A stretch of DNA of 64,000 bases from Utricularia gibba (Eukaryota; Streptophyta; Magnoliopsida; Lamiales; Lentibulariaceae): the NCBI GenBank assembly GCA_002189035.1, contig NEEC01000021.1, positions 930,001 to 994,000 of the forward strand. Reading direction: 5' to 3'. Positions within the stretch are counted from its first letter, which is position 1, and each line of letters opens with the position of its first letter. Positions 25,414-38,536 of this stretch are shown one piece after another. Under the pieces are notes generated by a model. It saw nothing but the letters and a program-made list of their open reading frames with translations. It was not told the origin of the DNA and searched no databases. A program made the translations under genes and the position numbers.

Positions 25414-27699
25414 ATGAATTGCCTTCAGAGCTTCCCCAGGTTCTGATCTTCATTACGCCAACCAAGACAGATTCTTATCCCTTTCTTACGAAGGATCTTA
25501 CTTTTCTTTGTCTTTTTGTTTCCCAGCTCCTTAGCGTTGCCGTCTTGGGCGCCCAAATGTTCCCTTCCGGTTGTCATGTTTCAGAGAAGAAATTTACCAG
25601 TCGGGGGCGCGGGCGCTATCAATTCCCCCTCCGGCTCCCGTATTGTCGCTAAGGTAATATATACGTCCCCGGATTGGCTTTTAGATGTTTCACCTCGAGC
25701 AGGGGAATGGGTCTTTTTTCTCTCTTTGGCTTCTTTTGTTTTTAGGCTGCCCAAGGCCCTGCGCCCAGTACAGAAAACGAGGCTTCCAAACTGGAGGACA
25801 AATCTGAAACGTACAGCCATGACATGACTGCTGCTATGGGAGCTGGTGATTAAAATCCTTGCTTACAGCGTTGCTTACAAATTGTAACTTCTGTTTATCT
25901 TGTAGTTGATACTCGAATGCAGTGCTAACATATCGGCATGAACTTGGGATGAATTACAACTTCATTCGACCTGATTTGATTGTGGGATCATGCCTACAGG
26001 CAAGCATTTGAAGATTCAATGGCCTCCTCTCCTGCTTTTTCATTCTCATTTCCTGGATCAACTTTGTGCAGACTCCTGCAGATGTGGATAAGCTTCGCAG
26101 TATTGGAGTGAAGACCATATTTTGCTTACAAAAAGACTCAGATCTCGAGTATCCACACTCAACATTTTCTTGACTTCATATGTATTGATTTGAATACTGT
26201 GTTTTTTTTTTTCTAGCTTCTATGGCTGTCGGGGTGCGGTTTTTGGATTTCTGTATCGTCCTTAACTGCAGGATTTCAGATATTTTGGTGTTGACATCTC
26301 TGCTATTCGTCGATACTGCGACAGCTTCAGTGACATTCAGCACATACGTGCTGAAATAAGGCATGCTCCATCAGCAACTGCCTTATGTTTGTGCTTCATT
26401 TCATTCTTTCCTCATTGCATCATGTCTCTCAACTCAGGGATTTTGATGCATTTGATCTTCGATTACGCCTTCCGGTGGTGGTCAGTAAACTCCACAAGGC
26501 CATCAATAGGAACGGTGGAGTTACCTACATACACTGCACTGCTGGTCTTGGGAGAGCCCCGGCAACCGCTGTAAAATATGTGTCTTACCTTCTTTACATT
26601 CAGTCACTGAGGATGTAACTCTTGTCTGTTTGTTTTATACTGCAGGTGGCTTACATGTTTTGGGTGTTAGGGTATAAGTTCAGCGAGGCACACGAACTGC
26701 TCACGGTAAATATTCGTTTCCCTTCAGCTTATAGGCTCTGGAATACAAGCTTCTATGCAGTTTTACTCAACCTGATCTGCAGAGCAAGCGGCCATGCTTC
26801 CCAAAACTTGACGCGATCAAGAGCGCAACTGCTGATATCGTAAGGACTTGTGCATTGTAACCTGCTCATCCATTGCAATAAACTGTGTTTGCACGTATTG
26901 TTAAAGCTTACAGGTCTTGAAAAGAAGCTCATAAAGTTGACTTGGAGAGGTGAAAATTGCTCGAATGTGGCGGTTTCTGGACTCGACGTTGGATGGGGAC
27001 AGGTATTGCTATGAAATGATGCAGCATTGAACTGTTCTTCTCACCAACTGCATTCCCTTTAACTGCTTACAGAGAATACCTTTAGCATACGACAAGGAGC
27101 AAGGTTTATGGATCCTCCGCAGAGAACTTCCGGCAAGTATTTCTAGTCATTCTCTTGCCCAACTTTTATCTCTGACTTTAGACAGGTCTACCTTAAAGTT
27201 CACAGAGTATAGAGTGATTTAGAATGGGAAACAACATGAGAAGTTGCTGAAGAGTTAAAATTCTGGAAAACTTGTGATGTGGGAGACTAAGCTCATTCAC
27301 AAGGACGATAAGATGTCGAATGCGAGCTTGTGTCGAAGCTCGACCAACTTCCTAAGTTTTTAGTCTCTTTGTTGGCCAGGAAGGAAGATATGAGTACAAG
27401 TACATAGTAGATGGGGAATGGTTGTGCAATGAGAGTGAGCTTGTCACTTCCCCAACGGAGACGGCCATGTCAACAACTATGTTACGGTAATGAGCAGTAG
27501 CAGCAGTTTGAGCATATCATACCAAGGTCCCTGCGAAGCATTCACTTGTAATGTTGGTTTTCAGGTGGTTAATGACGACACCGATAGCCGGAATTCCGAG
27601 ATACGATGCAGATTGGCCGGCGATGACCCTCTTCTGTCCTCGGATGAACGCCTGCTTATCAGACAGTTCCTTGAAACCGCTGATCCAGGCGAGGATTAA
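25414..27699 (+). CDS. SEX4: Phosphoglucan phosphatase SEX4 (DSP4), plastid; frame interrupted once
   Basis: Removes phosphate from starch glucans so that amylases can degrade transitory starch in chloroplasts. Thirteen exons: 25414-25439, 25527-25653, 25746-25845, 25923-25999, 26072-26148, 26280-26360, 26438-26570, 26646-26705, 26783-26839, 26907-27002, 27073-27132, 27380-27486 and 27565-27699, about 378 residues. N-terminal transit peptide ([14 protein letters not shown]), then the recognition domain ([20 protein letters not shown]), the dual-specificity phosphatase loop [10 protein letters not shown] (Cys/Arg catalytic), and the C-terminal CBM48 glucan-binding module ([33 protein letters not shown]). 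Introns 4, 6 and 11 start with GC instead of GT, and intron 5 has U12-type signals. At 27450-27453 a C run is one base short, so the sequence for [11 protein letters not shown] slips; adding one base restores both the motif and exon phase. Most likely a base-call error. Confidence 0.93.
26149..26279 (+). other. U12-type intron in SEX4
   Basis: Intron 5 begins GTATCC at 26149 and ends CAG at 26279. The element TCCTTAAC at 26259-26266 matches the U12 branch-point consensus and its branch A lies about 14 nt before the acceptor, the spacing typical of minor-spliceosome introns. Exon phase and the residues DLEYFGVDI are only restored with these borders. Confidence 0.75.
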
Positions 27700-28109
27700 T
27701 CAGCTTCCTGGTTAGCAGCATCCATGGAAGTGCTTAATAACTACTCACTCTCTGCCTGATATAAGGGGTACTTCAATAAGAGTAGCTAACTGCAAGGGAC
27801 AAGCAAAGCAGACAAGAGAGATCATGGCATCTGTTGAAGCAATTTTACTCTTGCATTCTTGTGTATGAAGAACAGCACAGATTTCATCCTCAGACAAAAC
27901 AATCAAACTTTGTGAAGGGCAAATTGCATTATCTGCTATTTTAACCTGAGAAAGAAGAGATCATCATATTGACTGTGATGCTGCAGAAACCTTAGATTTT
28001 TCAGCTTTTGTATTAACATATTGACTGCGAGGGCCATGGCATATGATGGCCTGAATTTTGGGGCATGACATCCAAACAAACACGAATAAGCCCACAAGGG
28101 AACAACTAC
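27700..28109. other. Convergent 3' region between SEX4 and AUG7
   Basis: About 410 bp of balanced composition without a gene; likely holds both 3' untranslated regions. Confidence 0.4.
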
Positions 28110-30301
28110 CTATTCGTATGCAGAGATAGAAGCAGAGAGAATTCCAAGATCTCTGTTTAATGAAGTCAGTGCAGTTTCACACTCGGAAATAATTCGCATC
28201 ACCAAAGATGGCTCCCCGGAAACGGTCTTCGAAGCTCCGGCGGCTACAGCTGCGAATGAATCTCTGAGGTTCTTTAAGTTACCTAGAAACTGGATAAGAT
28301 ACACATAGAAGGATGATGAGAAAGAACGGTATATGAATATGGACAATTTTTTAACGGTGCATCTACGTGCCTTCAGAAGCATTTTGTAGGCTTCTAGTAA
28401 CCTATTTGCAGCAGGACCAAAACCGTGTAGCTGGGGCACCTCCATCATATGAGTCCATGGCCGAATTTCCTGAGTATCAAGTAAGAGGATACATGAGAAA
28501 ATATATGCACTAGAATACACGGTCTCCCTCGGTGAATGGTCTAAATTCAAAATCATCATATACAAGAACTTCCTTGCGTGGAAAAAATTATCATTTGTTA
28601 GCTGAAACATAGTAGAGATAAGGTACCATGGAATTGCATCACATTTTTTTGTGAATGCCATCATAATCATCACACAAGTAATGAAGCAATCAGAATCGTG
28701 ACAAGGAAACAAAAAGACACAGCAGTAATGAGTTATATAAAAATCAACCTTGGTGTAAATTGAATTGAAAGATCTTGCTGTCTCAAGGAATGACTCCAAA
28801 TGGACACATAGTTTGGCTTCTGCCTCTGTGTAATCCTCATCTGGATTATATGGATGCTGCATAACTTAGAATAGTCAGATAGCAAGCCTTATTATGAGTC
28901 CCCGGAACTACAGAAATCGACACAGCGTGCTTGTAAAAGCCACAGAGTACCTTTGAAGCAAGATCATCGACCATTTCTTGAAGGTTCCGAAGTCTGTTTG
29001 ACTGGTCGGTGAGCTGCTTCTCCAGATCAGAGATGTCTGGCCTATTACCAACACATTTAAATGGCATAAATTTACTACGAAGACGAAAAAAATATCAAGA
29101 AGGCATTTTATAGATGCGTCTTTAGCACAGCCGAGGTTTTCAGTTTCAAAAGAAGCTACCCAAAATAATCCTATAGTCAATAACCATAGGCCAAGATTGA
29201 GGTTACCTACATCAGCAAATTCATAGATTGTATCTGAACATCCGCAGGAAACAACTTGTATTCCTCAGAAAAAATGTGAGATTGCTTCTCCGCTATAGCA
29301 TCAATTAGTTGTATGTCTCTTGTCACTTGCTCATCAATACTGAAAATGTAAATGCAACTTTTACAGGAAGGCAACTAAACAGAGTTGAGCCTCATGTGAA
29401 TGGAAACACTGACCTCCACTCAGGGTTATCAGCATACATAGACGCCTCCACAAGATCTACGATATATTTCAGCATTTCAATGCGGTCTTCGTAGCTTCCT
29501 CGACCCTGTGACAAGAAAACAAAAACACAAAATGGAATGGCCTAAGTATTGAAACAGCATCGAAGTCCAAATGCTTTCAGAGTGCATATGCTTTACAATC
29601 AGGGACCTACAATATCACCATCCCCAATCTAGATTACGCTAACTGTGATTGATGATGTTATCTTCAGCAAGTTGAATAGCAATATAAACTCTACATATAG
29701 TTTGAGAAAACCACAGAGTTCCTAGTAAATCAATCTTAATGAGTTGAATCAGGTGTCCATTGTATGACTGCAAGTAAGAAGGCACAAGAGCAATAAAAAA
29801 GTAAAAAAAAAAACTGGGTAAGACTGATCTAACCTGGATGGCTTCCATGTCTATCGTAACTGTAATACCTAGAAACTTGGCGATTTCCGCTAAATCTGCA
29901 AAGTTTCCGATAAACATCAAATTCTAAAAGAAGCATTTCAGAGCTAGATCAAAGGAAGGAAAGCAGAAAAAATACTATCTTGAACACTGATAGTACATTG
30001 TATTCTGGAAGTCTCATCATCACGATCGAAGCCATCGCCCTGCAGATTCTGCTGCGAAAACGGAGACTTGTCACCAAGTAATCTGCATAGTCCACAGAGT
30101 TGCGTGAAATATTCGATTAGCTACAATGAAAAAGCGGCATGTGAATGGGTAACTGGAAAATGCGCACTTGAAAAAGAGCCATTCGAGAAGGGCGTAGCGT
30201 TCCCCGCCGGCGAAGAGCAGTGACTGGGCCGGCGCATCGGCTTTAGGGTAACTCACTGCCTTCAATTTCTTCTGCAGCTCCTCCATCAGCTTCGCCGCCA
30301 T
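28110..30301 (-). CDS. AUG7: AUGMIN subunit 7 (augmin/HAUS complex)
   Basis: Plant-specific subunit of the eight-part augmin complex that recruits gamma-tubulin to existing microtubules in spindles and phragmoplasts. About nine exons. N-terminus [20 protein letters not shown], with [20 protein letters not shown]. Then [82 protein letters not shown] with a predicted coiled coil, [36 protein letters not shown], and a C-terminus with [20 protein letters not shown]. All joins keep the frame; one donor (AT/GTAGGT near 29208) avoids an adjacent TAG. No damage seen. Confidence 0.92.
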
Positions 30302-31093
30302 ATTGCTTCAAGATTCGAAATTGAAGATCCAGGAACATCTACCAGTTTCAAAATGATAACCGAATTTCGGTTGTTTATATTCTCTGTGACCAACCCCAGT
30401 TAACCCATTCATTAACCCTGGTTAGGTTTTGTGCCCTTTTAAGAATTACTTTGGCATTGAAAATTTTAAAATTCGTTTGATAGTATAGAATTAATATGTT
30501 CAAATATAATATAATTATATATAATATTTGATATCCAATAATATACATATAAGTACATAAATAATATAAATATAATTAACTATTCTATTTATTTGAGTAT
30601 ATCACAAACATGTTCAAAAAATAAATATATAATTGATATAATCATATAATTTTAAAATACATATAATAATTAAACAATGATATATATATATATATATTAT
30701 ATGTAAACTTACTTATGTATTTTTTATATTATCCAATCAAACGCCCAATTAGAAGAATGGATTATAAGAGTATTTAATGCGCTAGAAGCGGTTACAACAG
30801 AATTCTGTTTCTGCCAAGGCGACCAAAAGCAGTGAGAAGGAGAAGAGCTGCGGCGAGCGTGCGATTGGGAGTTTTTCGGTTTGTTTTGGCAACGAGTGAT
30901 TCTTGAAGACGCGGAGGCTTCCATTAGGCTGAGAAATTCATCGTTCTGCTTGGTGAACTACTCTCGTCTGTGATCTAAATTGGTTTGCTGTTCTGCGAGC
31001 CGATTGCTCGTTGTCTTCATTGATGCTTGTAATCTGATGATTTAGAACTGCAGCCGGAGTTATTACAAGCTGGAAGAGAAGCTCGGGCGTGGA
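30302..31093. other. AUG7 promoter region and upstream spacer
   Basis: Holds the AUG7 promoter and leader, an AT-rich possible MITE (30472-30745) and about 300 bp of balanced sequence after it that is the SEC24 3' region. No gene recognised. Confidence 0.4.
30472..30745. mobile_element. Possible AT-rich MITE
   Basis: The left edge reads TTCGTTTGATAGTATAGAA and the right edge, in reverse complement, GCGTTTGATTGGATAATA. This gives short, imperfect terminal inverted repeats around about 270 bp of nearly pure A/T with a (TA)n run near 30682. No target-site duplication is clear. Confidence 0.35.
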
Positions 31094-34000
31094 TCAGGTC
31101 AGTTTGCTCTCGATCTGTTTCTGAAGATGCAATAGGTAGCCGTAGTACGACGGCGCGCTCGGCATCTGGTCTTCTACCATGTGCGAAAAGAAAACCATCC
31201 CTGTTGCGACACAATGAATATCGTCCTTCAATCGGAATAGGAAAAGGTTATGGAACTAGAATCGCTAACCTGATGGATCTCCTCTTCTGCAAAATCTTAA
31301 GCTGCAGGGAGAAGAAAGATTCATGAACATGTTTTATGCATCATCAAAGCATCCACTGGCAGTGAAACGAAAGGCTAACCGTAAGTAGGAGCTTCGCTGG
31401 AGCCTGATTTCGTGTAGGATGAGATTCAGCCCTTTGGACATGGGGTTATCAAATTGCTGCAAAGCAAACTGCAACAAAGGACGAACAGGAGGTTACCAGC
31501 GGAGTTACCTGCTGCTATCAGTATTTGAATTGGGTTTCACTCTGCTTATCACTTCTACAAAGCATTCAACAGTAGGAGGTACCTGAGGAGAAATTTCTTC
31601 GACTGAAGATATACCGAACAAACGATGCAAAAGATTTTGATGAACAGAACCGCCAACGAAAATCAGGCAGTCGACTCCGTTCTCGAGAAGATAGACGCCT
31701 TCATCGGAAATGTGCTCTGATGACAGTGGAATTCTATGGCGAACGGAATCAACAGGGTTCTGACAACATCAAGACGACTACAATAAGCTTTTTTGAACAA
31801 ATGATGCTAAACTCTGTGGTTTTTCTTCTATGTGTCACCCAGGAAAAGCTCATCTAGAAGTCTGATTTCATGAATACAAAATGGTACCTTCTCATTCAAG
31901 TTGTGAATTGAGATCATCCTGGGGTATAGGAAAGGCATCAACAAGGGGATAGGGAGAGTCGAGATGCAATTCATCCACAAGGATCTATCGTCGAATGTTG
32001 AATCAGACCGGAGTCCTTTGCTATTCAGCAAAGCTGAGAAATTAAAATGCATGCTGTGAATCTCTAGTGTTGAAACAGATTCGAGTTTCACCATACCAAG
32101 GTATAGTTGGAGCCAGAAAAGGAGAAACCTTGATTTGAAGAAGGGAGGTAAACCACACACCTAGAGTATACAGAGGCAACAATGTGAGCGCCTCAGGCAA
32201 AAGCAGTTGCCTTTGCGATGATACCAGAGTGCAAAATTTCCGGTATGACCAGAGAATGTTCACACAGAAGTCTGTCAAATGATCCCTGACTTGAGCAACA
32301 GGAGCCAAGGGAATCTTATCAGCCACTGTCATTGAGGAAAAGAAAGCAGCTTTAGTACACCACACCATGCGGACTGTGAAATGCAGTATGACAAACATAT
32401 GAGCCTAGACAAGTAAGGGATCCCAAAGAACACAGTTTGAATTCAAATATGAGTTACCCAACACCTTGCTTCGATAAGCATGCTACTTGGGCATTTAGAT
32501 CAGCAGACCGGAATAGACTCTTGAGCATATTGGTGCATCGCAGGGAGATGGTTGAAACTCTAATTCTTCGTTCACCGTATGCTGTAGTGTACAGAAGAGC
32601 ACACTGCATAATACAGGTAGCCTCATATATTTTGGCCATTTCCATGAATGAAATGAGAAGTTGGGAACTTAATGTAAGACACTGTACTCATTCTACTCAT
32701 ACCTGAAAACAACAGGCCGAATTTTCTGGCAGTTTGCCATCATGCTTCAGTGTAACCATTATTGTCTTGTCACAGTCAATCTAGATGCATGATGAACCAT
32801 TAATAAAACAACTGCCAGAAGTTCGATTGATACAGGCAAGTTTTCATGCTCTTTCTATTGTAAATTTCAAATCTAATGGCAAAATGTTAGCACAAGCAGC
32901 ACAAAAGGCCCCCATTATTGGGCTCAGAAATCCCATATACTTACAGCAGGAAGATCGATAGCAGTTGGAATGCGCTTACAGAAGTTACCATAATATTCCA
33001 GGAGTTGAATTCCCTAATCAGAAGAAAAGCTTTCTGTCATCTTCACTCTTTCAAACGCTTTGGCTATTCATTGTAGACACCTTTTCATATTCACAGAAAC
33101 TAAACTACTAGTAAAAGGCTGTGGGAAACTGACCTGGCTGCATCTAACACGCATGATGGCACCGAACCCCTGGGCCTCGTAACATTCCACCGAAGATCAT
33201 TGTAAAGCTTCGCCGAATCTAAAGATGCTGAAAAAGGATAATAATAGTAGACCTAAACAAAAAGAGAATGTACTGTGTGTCAAGCCATCAAGAAATACAA
33301 GGTAGACTTCATTCAGGATTCAGGTATACAGATGGAAACATGGAACAATCAGTCATAGCCTGTAAAATTAAAATCAGAAGGCAGATTACCTGGCCTCCAG
33401 TAGCTCTAGGAAGCACACTGAGAGAGGCAAGATCTACATATGTCTGCGTTGTACAGAACAAATCAACAGAGACCTGAAAACATCAAAATGTGATCAGATA
33501 AATCAAGCAAACCTTCTTGCAGGTAGATTGATTTCACCTGGTGCTCTGCAAATTCTGTGGCCATGGTTTTCAATGTCCCATCCATTGGTTTGAGTAATTT
33601 TTGAGAATCCTGAAAATACCAAGATTACTAAGGACATGCAAATGAAATAAAGGGATAACTGACAAAAGAATATGCAGTGTCATGCAAGAAAGCAGCCTCG
33701 TGAATAAAGATGCAAAATTCACATGGTTGAGATATCGTCCTATCCAAGTAGCTGGTAAATTGCAGCATATTTAAAATGACAACAATCTAGATCAGCAGTG
33801 ATCTAAAGCAAAAACTATGAAAGGAGAGTGCAGCAGTTTGCATTTTTGTGGTTCATTCTAAAAGAACTGTTTTCTACTGATCAAAGAAAGAAAAGTGGCA
33901 TGGGATACTTAACATCTAGGATAGGGGGGGATATGATCCTTCGCATACTGATTTAGAGAATATCTTTTTGAAAAAAGCCTATGATTAACAAGGGGGGAAT

Positions 34001-37000
34001 TAAAGTGGAAAACCACAGAATGTGAAGCATAGCCCCTGACATGCACAACATTGTGCTCCCCCACAGGTTATAAAGTGATATGAAAAGCACTAGATAATTT
34101 GGGAAAACTCCGAAATTCTAGCCTTATCTCCAGAAGATATGTTACTTTGCCCTTCAGCTGCTCTTCCAGAAAGTGATCCAATTCCGAAAGAAGGTAATAC
34201 TGTAACATCATAAATGACAAAGAAAACGAGAAACAAGTAGATGTAACAAGAACCAAAAATTAAAGCTTATTGGGGAACGAAAAAGAAGCATCTACGACTG
34301 AATTCACAAAGATATACTATACATAGTACATTTGACACCACATGTTAAGCAGACGACTTCCAAATTCAAATTAGAATTTTATGAAGAAGGATTCATATCC
34401 GTGACATACTTTTCACTCTTGAGGAAGCACACAGTATGAATGGGCATGATAAATTTCAAAATTTCACAAAACGGAATGATGGAGAACCATTTCACCTGAT
34501 TGAAAAGCAAGAAGCTTGCCCCCTGTCTTTTTCAACACTAGAAAACCAGCCTGAACAAGAAACAAGAAAAAAACATGAAGAAGATATACTAGTATGCATA
34601 TAGAGTCAAAGAAATTTACACCTTCAATGCAGCAACACAAGCAGAACTGGCAATTCTGTTATTTTGAAACATTGTAGGAATGCTTTCCAGTAATGCCTTC
34701 AGGCAGTCATGGCACTGCAAATTAATATAAATGATATAGAATAGATTATCCAATCACTATCATAAAAATTATCTTCCCCATAGCCCACCAACTAAACCAA
34801 AGAATCAATAATATATGTAAACAATGGCAATGAAAAAGTTATCCAACCTTTGCAATTTCAGCAATTACATCATCTTCAAGAGGAGCGTATACATCATCTA
34901 CATCAGGCACAATAACCATCATTGGCTGCAGGTAGGATACAAAAAAATAAAGTTCACCAAGGCCTATCCAGTATGAAACTATTTTCCCAAATATAAAATC
35001 CTAAAAAAACAGTTGAATTAGAGCAAATAATGAGAAACTGACCTGATGTGCGCTTCTCAAGTTGTAAAAGTGAATGGTGGAATCAAATGTGGCAATGCCA
35101 ACTCTTGATTGAGTACCTCCCTGTGATTAGAAACCCAGCTACTTTGGTGACAAATTCTATTTTTGCCTATCGTGCTACGGAAGAGATATTACCCATCTCT
35201 TGTAAGGGTCAAGTAACAGAAATTTATTTTAAAGCATAACTTACAGGAAGATCAGACAGAGCATGGCGGATTGCATTGCAAGCAGCAGCAACAGCACCAG
35301 TCTGTATAGCTTTCACTGATACGTCAATAAGGAAGAAAAATACTGGGGTCATGAGATCTCCCACCTGACATATGCAGCAACGAAATTCAACCTATCAGAA
35401 GCTGACGAAATAGAGAGTTCTAAATATTAAACAGCATAAATTGCTAACAAAGCACGTGTTTCAATTAGTTTAAGAAATATGATTTTCTAAATACTAATCA
35501 GGTGAAGCCAGAAGGTAATGAAATTTTCCATGCATCAAAGTTTGTGCATCCTAAAACACTATTTACAACTTGTATGAAATAGCATGCCAAATCCTGATTA
35601 TAAGTAAAGAAGCCAACCATGTAGGTTTTAGGAGCAATAAATTCAACTGTTCCACAGCATAATTCAGGCCTTTCATTAGCATCTCTACGTTTGCCTTCTG
35701 CATCTAAACTACAATAATAACTTTCTGGAGTTTCATTTGAAAATCCTGAAATATATATAGACATTTAGTGATAGAAGCTCGAAAGAAATGGAAATAGAGT
35801 AAATCAAGCAACGTATGTGACACAAAGGCAGCTAATGAGGAAATTAAAAGCAAATGCTTGCACGCATATAGTTATAACTTAAAGACATCCAACAGAATAA
35901 TACATTGATTGCTAGAGGGGGGTTCAGTAGACAGGAAATAGGTACCACACAAGTTGCAAATGAAGCATCTTCCTTGATTGATAAACTGCATGAAAAGGTT
36001 GATGTAACCCTTGCAACGAGAACATCGAATAGGACCATTTTCCCCAAAGTCAAGTACCTAGAGGACAACAATAGAATACAAGAAAAATTAAAATGAAATG
36101 GAGTTCCAATCTACTTGAAGAATAAGAAAAAATTAGTGATTGGATTAGTTGACGATGGAAAGTGTTTGCCTAAATGAATGGCATCTTGCAGTCAAAATTA
36201 AAGCACATCAATGCTTCATGACACCATTTTGGAATTAACTTTGTTGCTTTCTGATAAAATGGTTAAAGAAAAGAGCACAGACTTCCTATTCGTTGCCCTA
36301 TTAGACAAGGACCTTTTTCATTGAAACTCTTCAGTTCACACATCCCTAAGAATTCAACAAAACAAACACACTGAGAGAACACCATCATACAAAAATTACC
36401 TTGATTGGTTCCTTAGATGATTGGGGAAGCGCTAAAGGCTGGACCAACAAAGCCAACTGCAATCCAGACTTGTTTAGGAGACCAACACTGCATGGAATCT
36501 AAAAGCATTAAAAAATGATCAGGCCTATTCTCATTGCAACTCGATACTACCAGAAAGGAAGTATAAAAATAAGACAGAAAAGATAAAAATACAAAAGGAA
36601 AGAACAATGAAGAAAGTCATGGAAGACAATGCTTGCGAAACTGCAAAATGAAAGCAATAAATGCTTACAAGAATTAGATGTCTAACCTGGTTTAAAGTAC
36701 ATCTGATGTAACACCGGCTGCTATTTCCAATTCCTCTATCCACATAATCACCTATAGCAGACTTTCCATATGAAGAATAAAGCAAATAGTCAGGCAAATT
36801 TTCTGCCTAATTATATGTTCTGCTAGAATCTCATACATAAAACTAATACTAACTATTAGATGTCAAATGACCACGCTATACATACAGAGAACGGAAAGAA
36901 TATAGTTACAGATCGCCAATGCCAAAAGGAACAAACCATATCATTGGGGACATGGCAAGAAATCGAACTGGGATCTGTTACATAATGTCCTGCATGATTT

Positions 37001-37747
37001 GAGGCCGTAGATTGATTGGGAATCAGAAGAGGACTAGGTGGCATACCAAGCAGCCCCCGCTGCTGCAAATTAGAACCTTATATCAAACATAATACTTGGT
37101 CATAACTCGAACTAGGTGCGGTGCGCAGTTATTAAAGTCTAGATAGGAGCTACAATAGACTTCAAACAATCAGGAATCAACTACATGTGTAAACAGTCTC
37201 TCTCGAATCTCAACATCCTTACTCTCATTCATTTTAACATTACAAAAAAAAACATACAAACAAACTTTTCAACCATCAACAACCAATCAGCAATGGCAGC
37301 AGTGTACGAAGTCAATGAAAGGGATCACACCATAGAGACTCATGATCCAATATTCACCTGATTTTCTTGTGAAGGCGTTGTCTGTAGTTCATAAGCAGCA
37401 CTTGAAGACCCAATAACGTCTGGCAAAGCTTGACCAGCAGTAGCTAATCTATTAACTCTCATTTGTGTAGCTATTGTTGGAAATCCTGATTGGACAGATG
37501 ATACCACATCAGTGGGCAACCTATCTTGGGAAGGAGCATAAGAATGCATTGGATCTCCACGCAACACCGTTTGAAAGGGCGGATTTCCAGCAAAAGTCTG
37601 TGCCTTTTGACTAGGCAACGATGAACTAGGTCTGGAAGCTCCATGATCAAGTGAATTGATACGAAGATCATGCATATCAGTAGCAAGCGTAGCAGCTGTA
37701 GAATCAGCTAGATGATCATCCGGCCTCCTCCCACCAACATTCGCCAT
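31094..37747 (-). CDS. SEC24 COPII coat protein (SEC24C/D- or CEF-like), frame interrupted once
   Basis: Cargo-selecting subunit of the COPII inner coat, pairs with SEC23 at ER exit sites. More than 18 exons. The N-terminus (MANVGGRRPDDHLAD) is Ser/Pro-rich and disordered but shorter than usual for plant SEC24. Then the zinc finger (CSRCKGYIN..CFICNLC near 36050-35945), the trunk (DVSVKAIQTGAVAAACNAIR, VGIATFDSTIHFYNLRSA, MMVIVPDVDDVYAPLEDD), the beta-sandwich (VYYYYPFSASLDSAKLYNDL, IDCDKTIMVTLKHDGKLPE, CALLYTTAYGERRIRVSTIS), the helical domain (WSYRKFCTLVSS, LLLPEALTLLPLYTLG) and the gelsolin-like end (SDEGVYLLENGVDCLIFVGG, MVEDQMPSAPSYYGYL). Near 33167-33170 a C run (G on the coding strand) is one base short; restoring it gives RPRGFGAIMRVRCSQ and the correct exon phase. 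The rest appears intact. Confidence 0.92.
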
Positions 37748-38536
37748 CAGCGTAGCGCATACTGCAAACAAAACCCAATGTTTATACTCTAAAAAAAAAA
37801 AAAATAAATAAATGGACTGGAAACACTAAACCCATTGGGCCACTGAATCGATATTTATAGGCCCATTGGACCACCGTAACACGAAGCCCATTAGTTTGAA
37901 ATACTATCCGTGCCCACTCCGGTAGTCCAACATAATATCTCTAGTTTTTATTTAATATGTTAATACGAGACGAAATAAAATTAAAGTTTTTATTTGACAT
38001 AATTTATGTGAAAAGTACAAAAATAATTTTATTATTAAATACGAAGAATTTTTACTTCGATTTATAACTAAACCCACCGACGGGTTTGCATCCTATTTGA
38101 AATCATCAACCAGAAATAAATGATTATTCTACATGAAATTTTTTAATTTAATATGTAAGAAAAAATCATTTTAAATATAAATTTTATAATTTAATATATA
38201 ATGGAATGTATACGATTGACCATTTTTCTAAATAAAACTTCAAACAAATAATTTTCAGCCCGTAAAAACCGGTTTTCAGATCCTTTGATCGGTTTTCATC
38301 AACAGGAATCATGAGGATCTTTTGGACTGTGTCCCGGTTCAACATGGTTGTACAACCGGTTCATCTGGAATTCAAAGACCCGAATCAACAGACAGGCCAG
38401 CAGTTGCAGCAGCGGTCAAGATATGAATACCTGGCCTAATTATACAGTGGAAAATAAGCTGCTGCGCCTCTTCTTCTTTATGAAAAACAACAAAAGAATC
38501 TCTTCCCATATGGGCACAAGCACAAACAGCAACTTC
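37748..38536. other. SEC24 promoter and VHA-C 3' region
   Basis: 37900-38250 is AT-rich; the remainder is mixed. Probably the SEC24 promoter and the 3' untranslated region of the V-ATPase subunit gene. No gene or convincing repeat seen. Confidence 0.4.
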
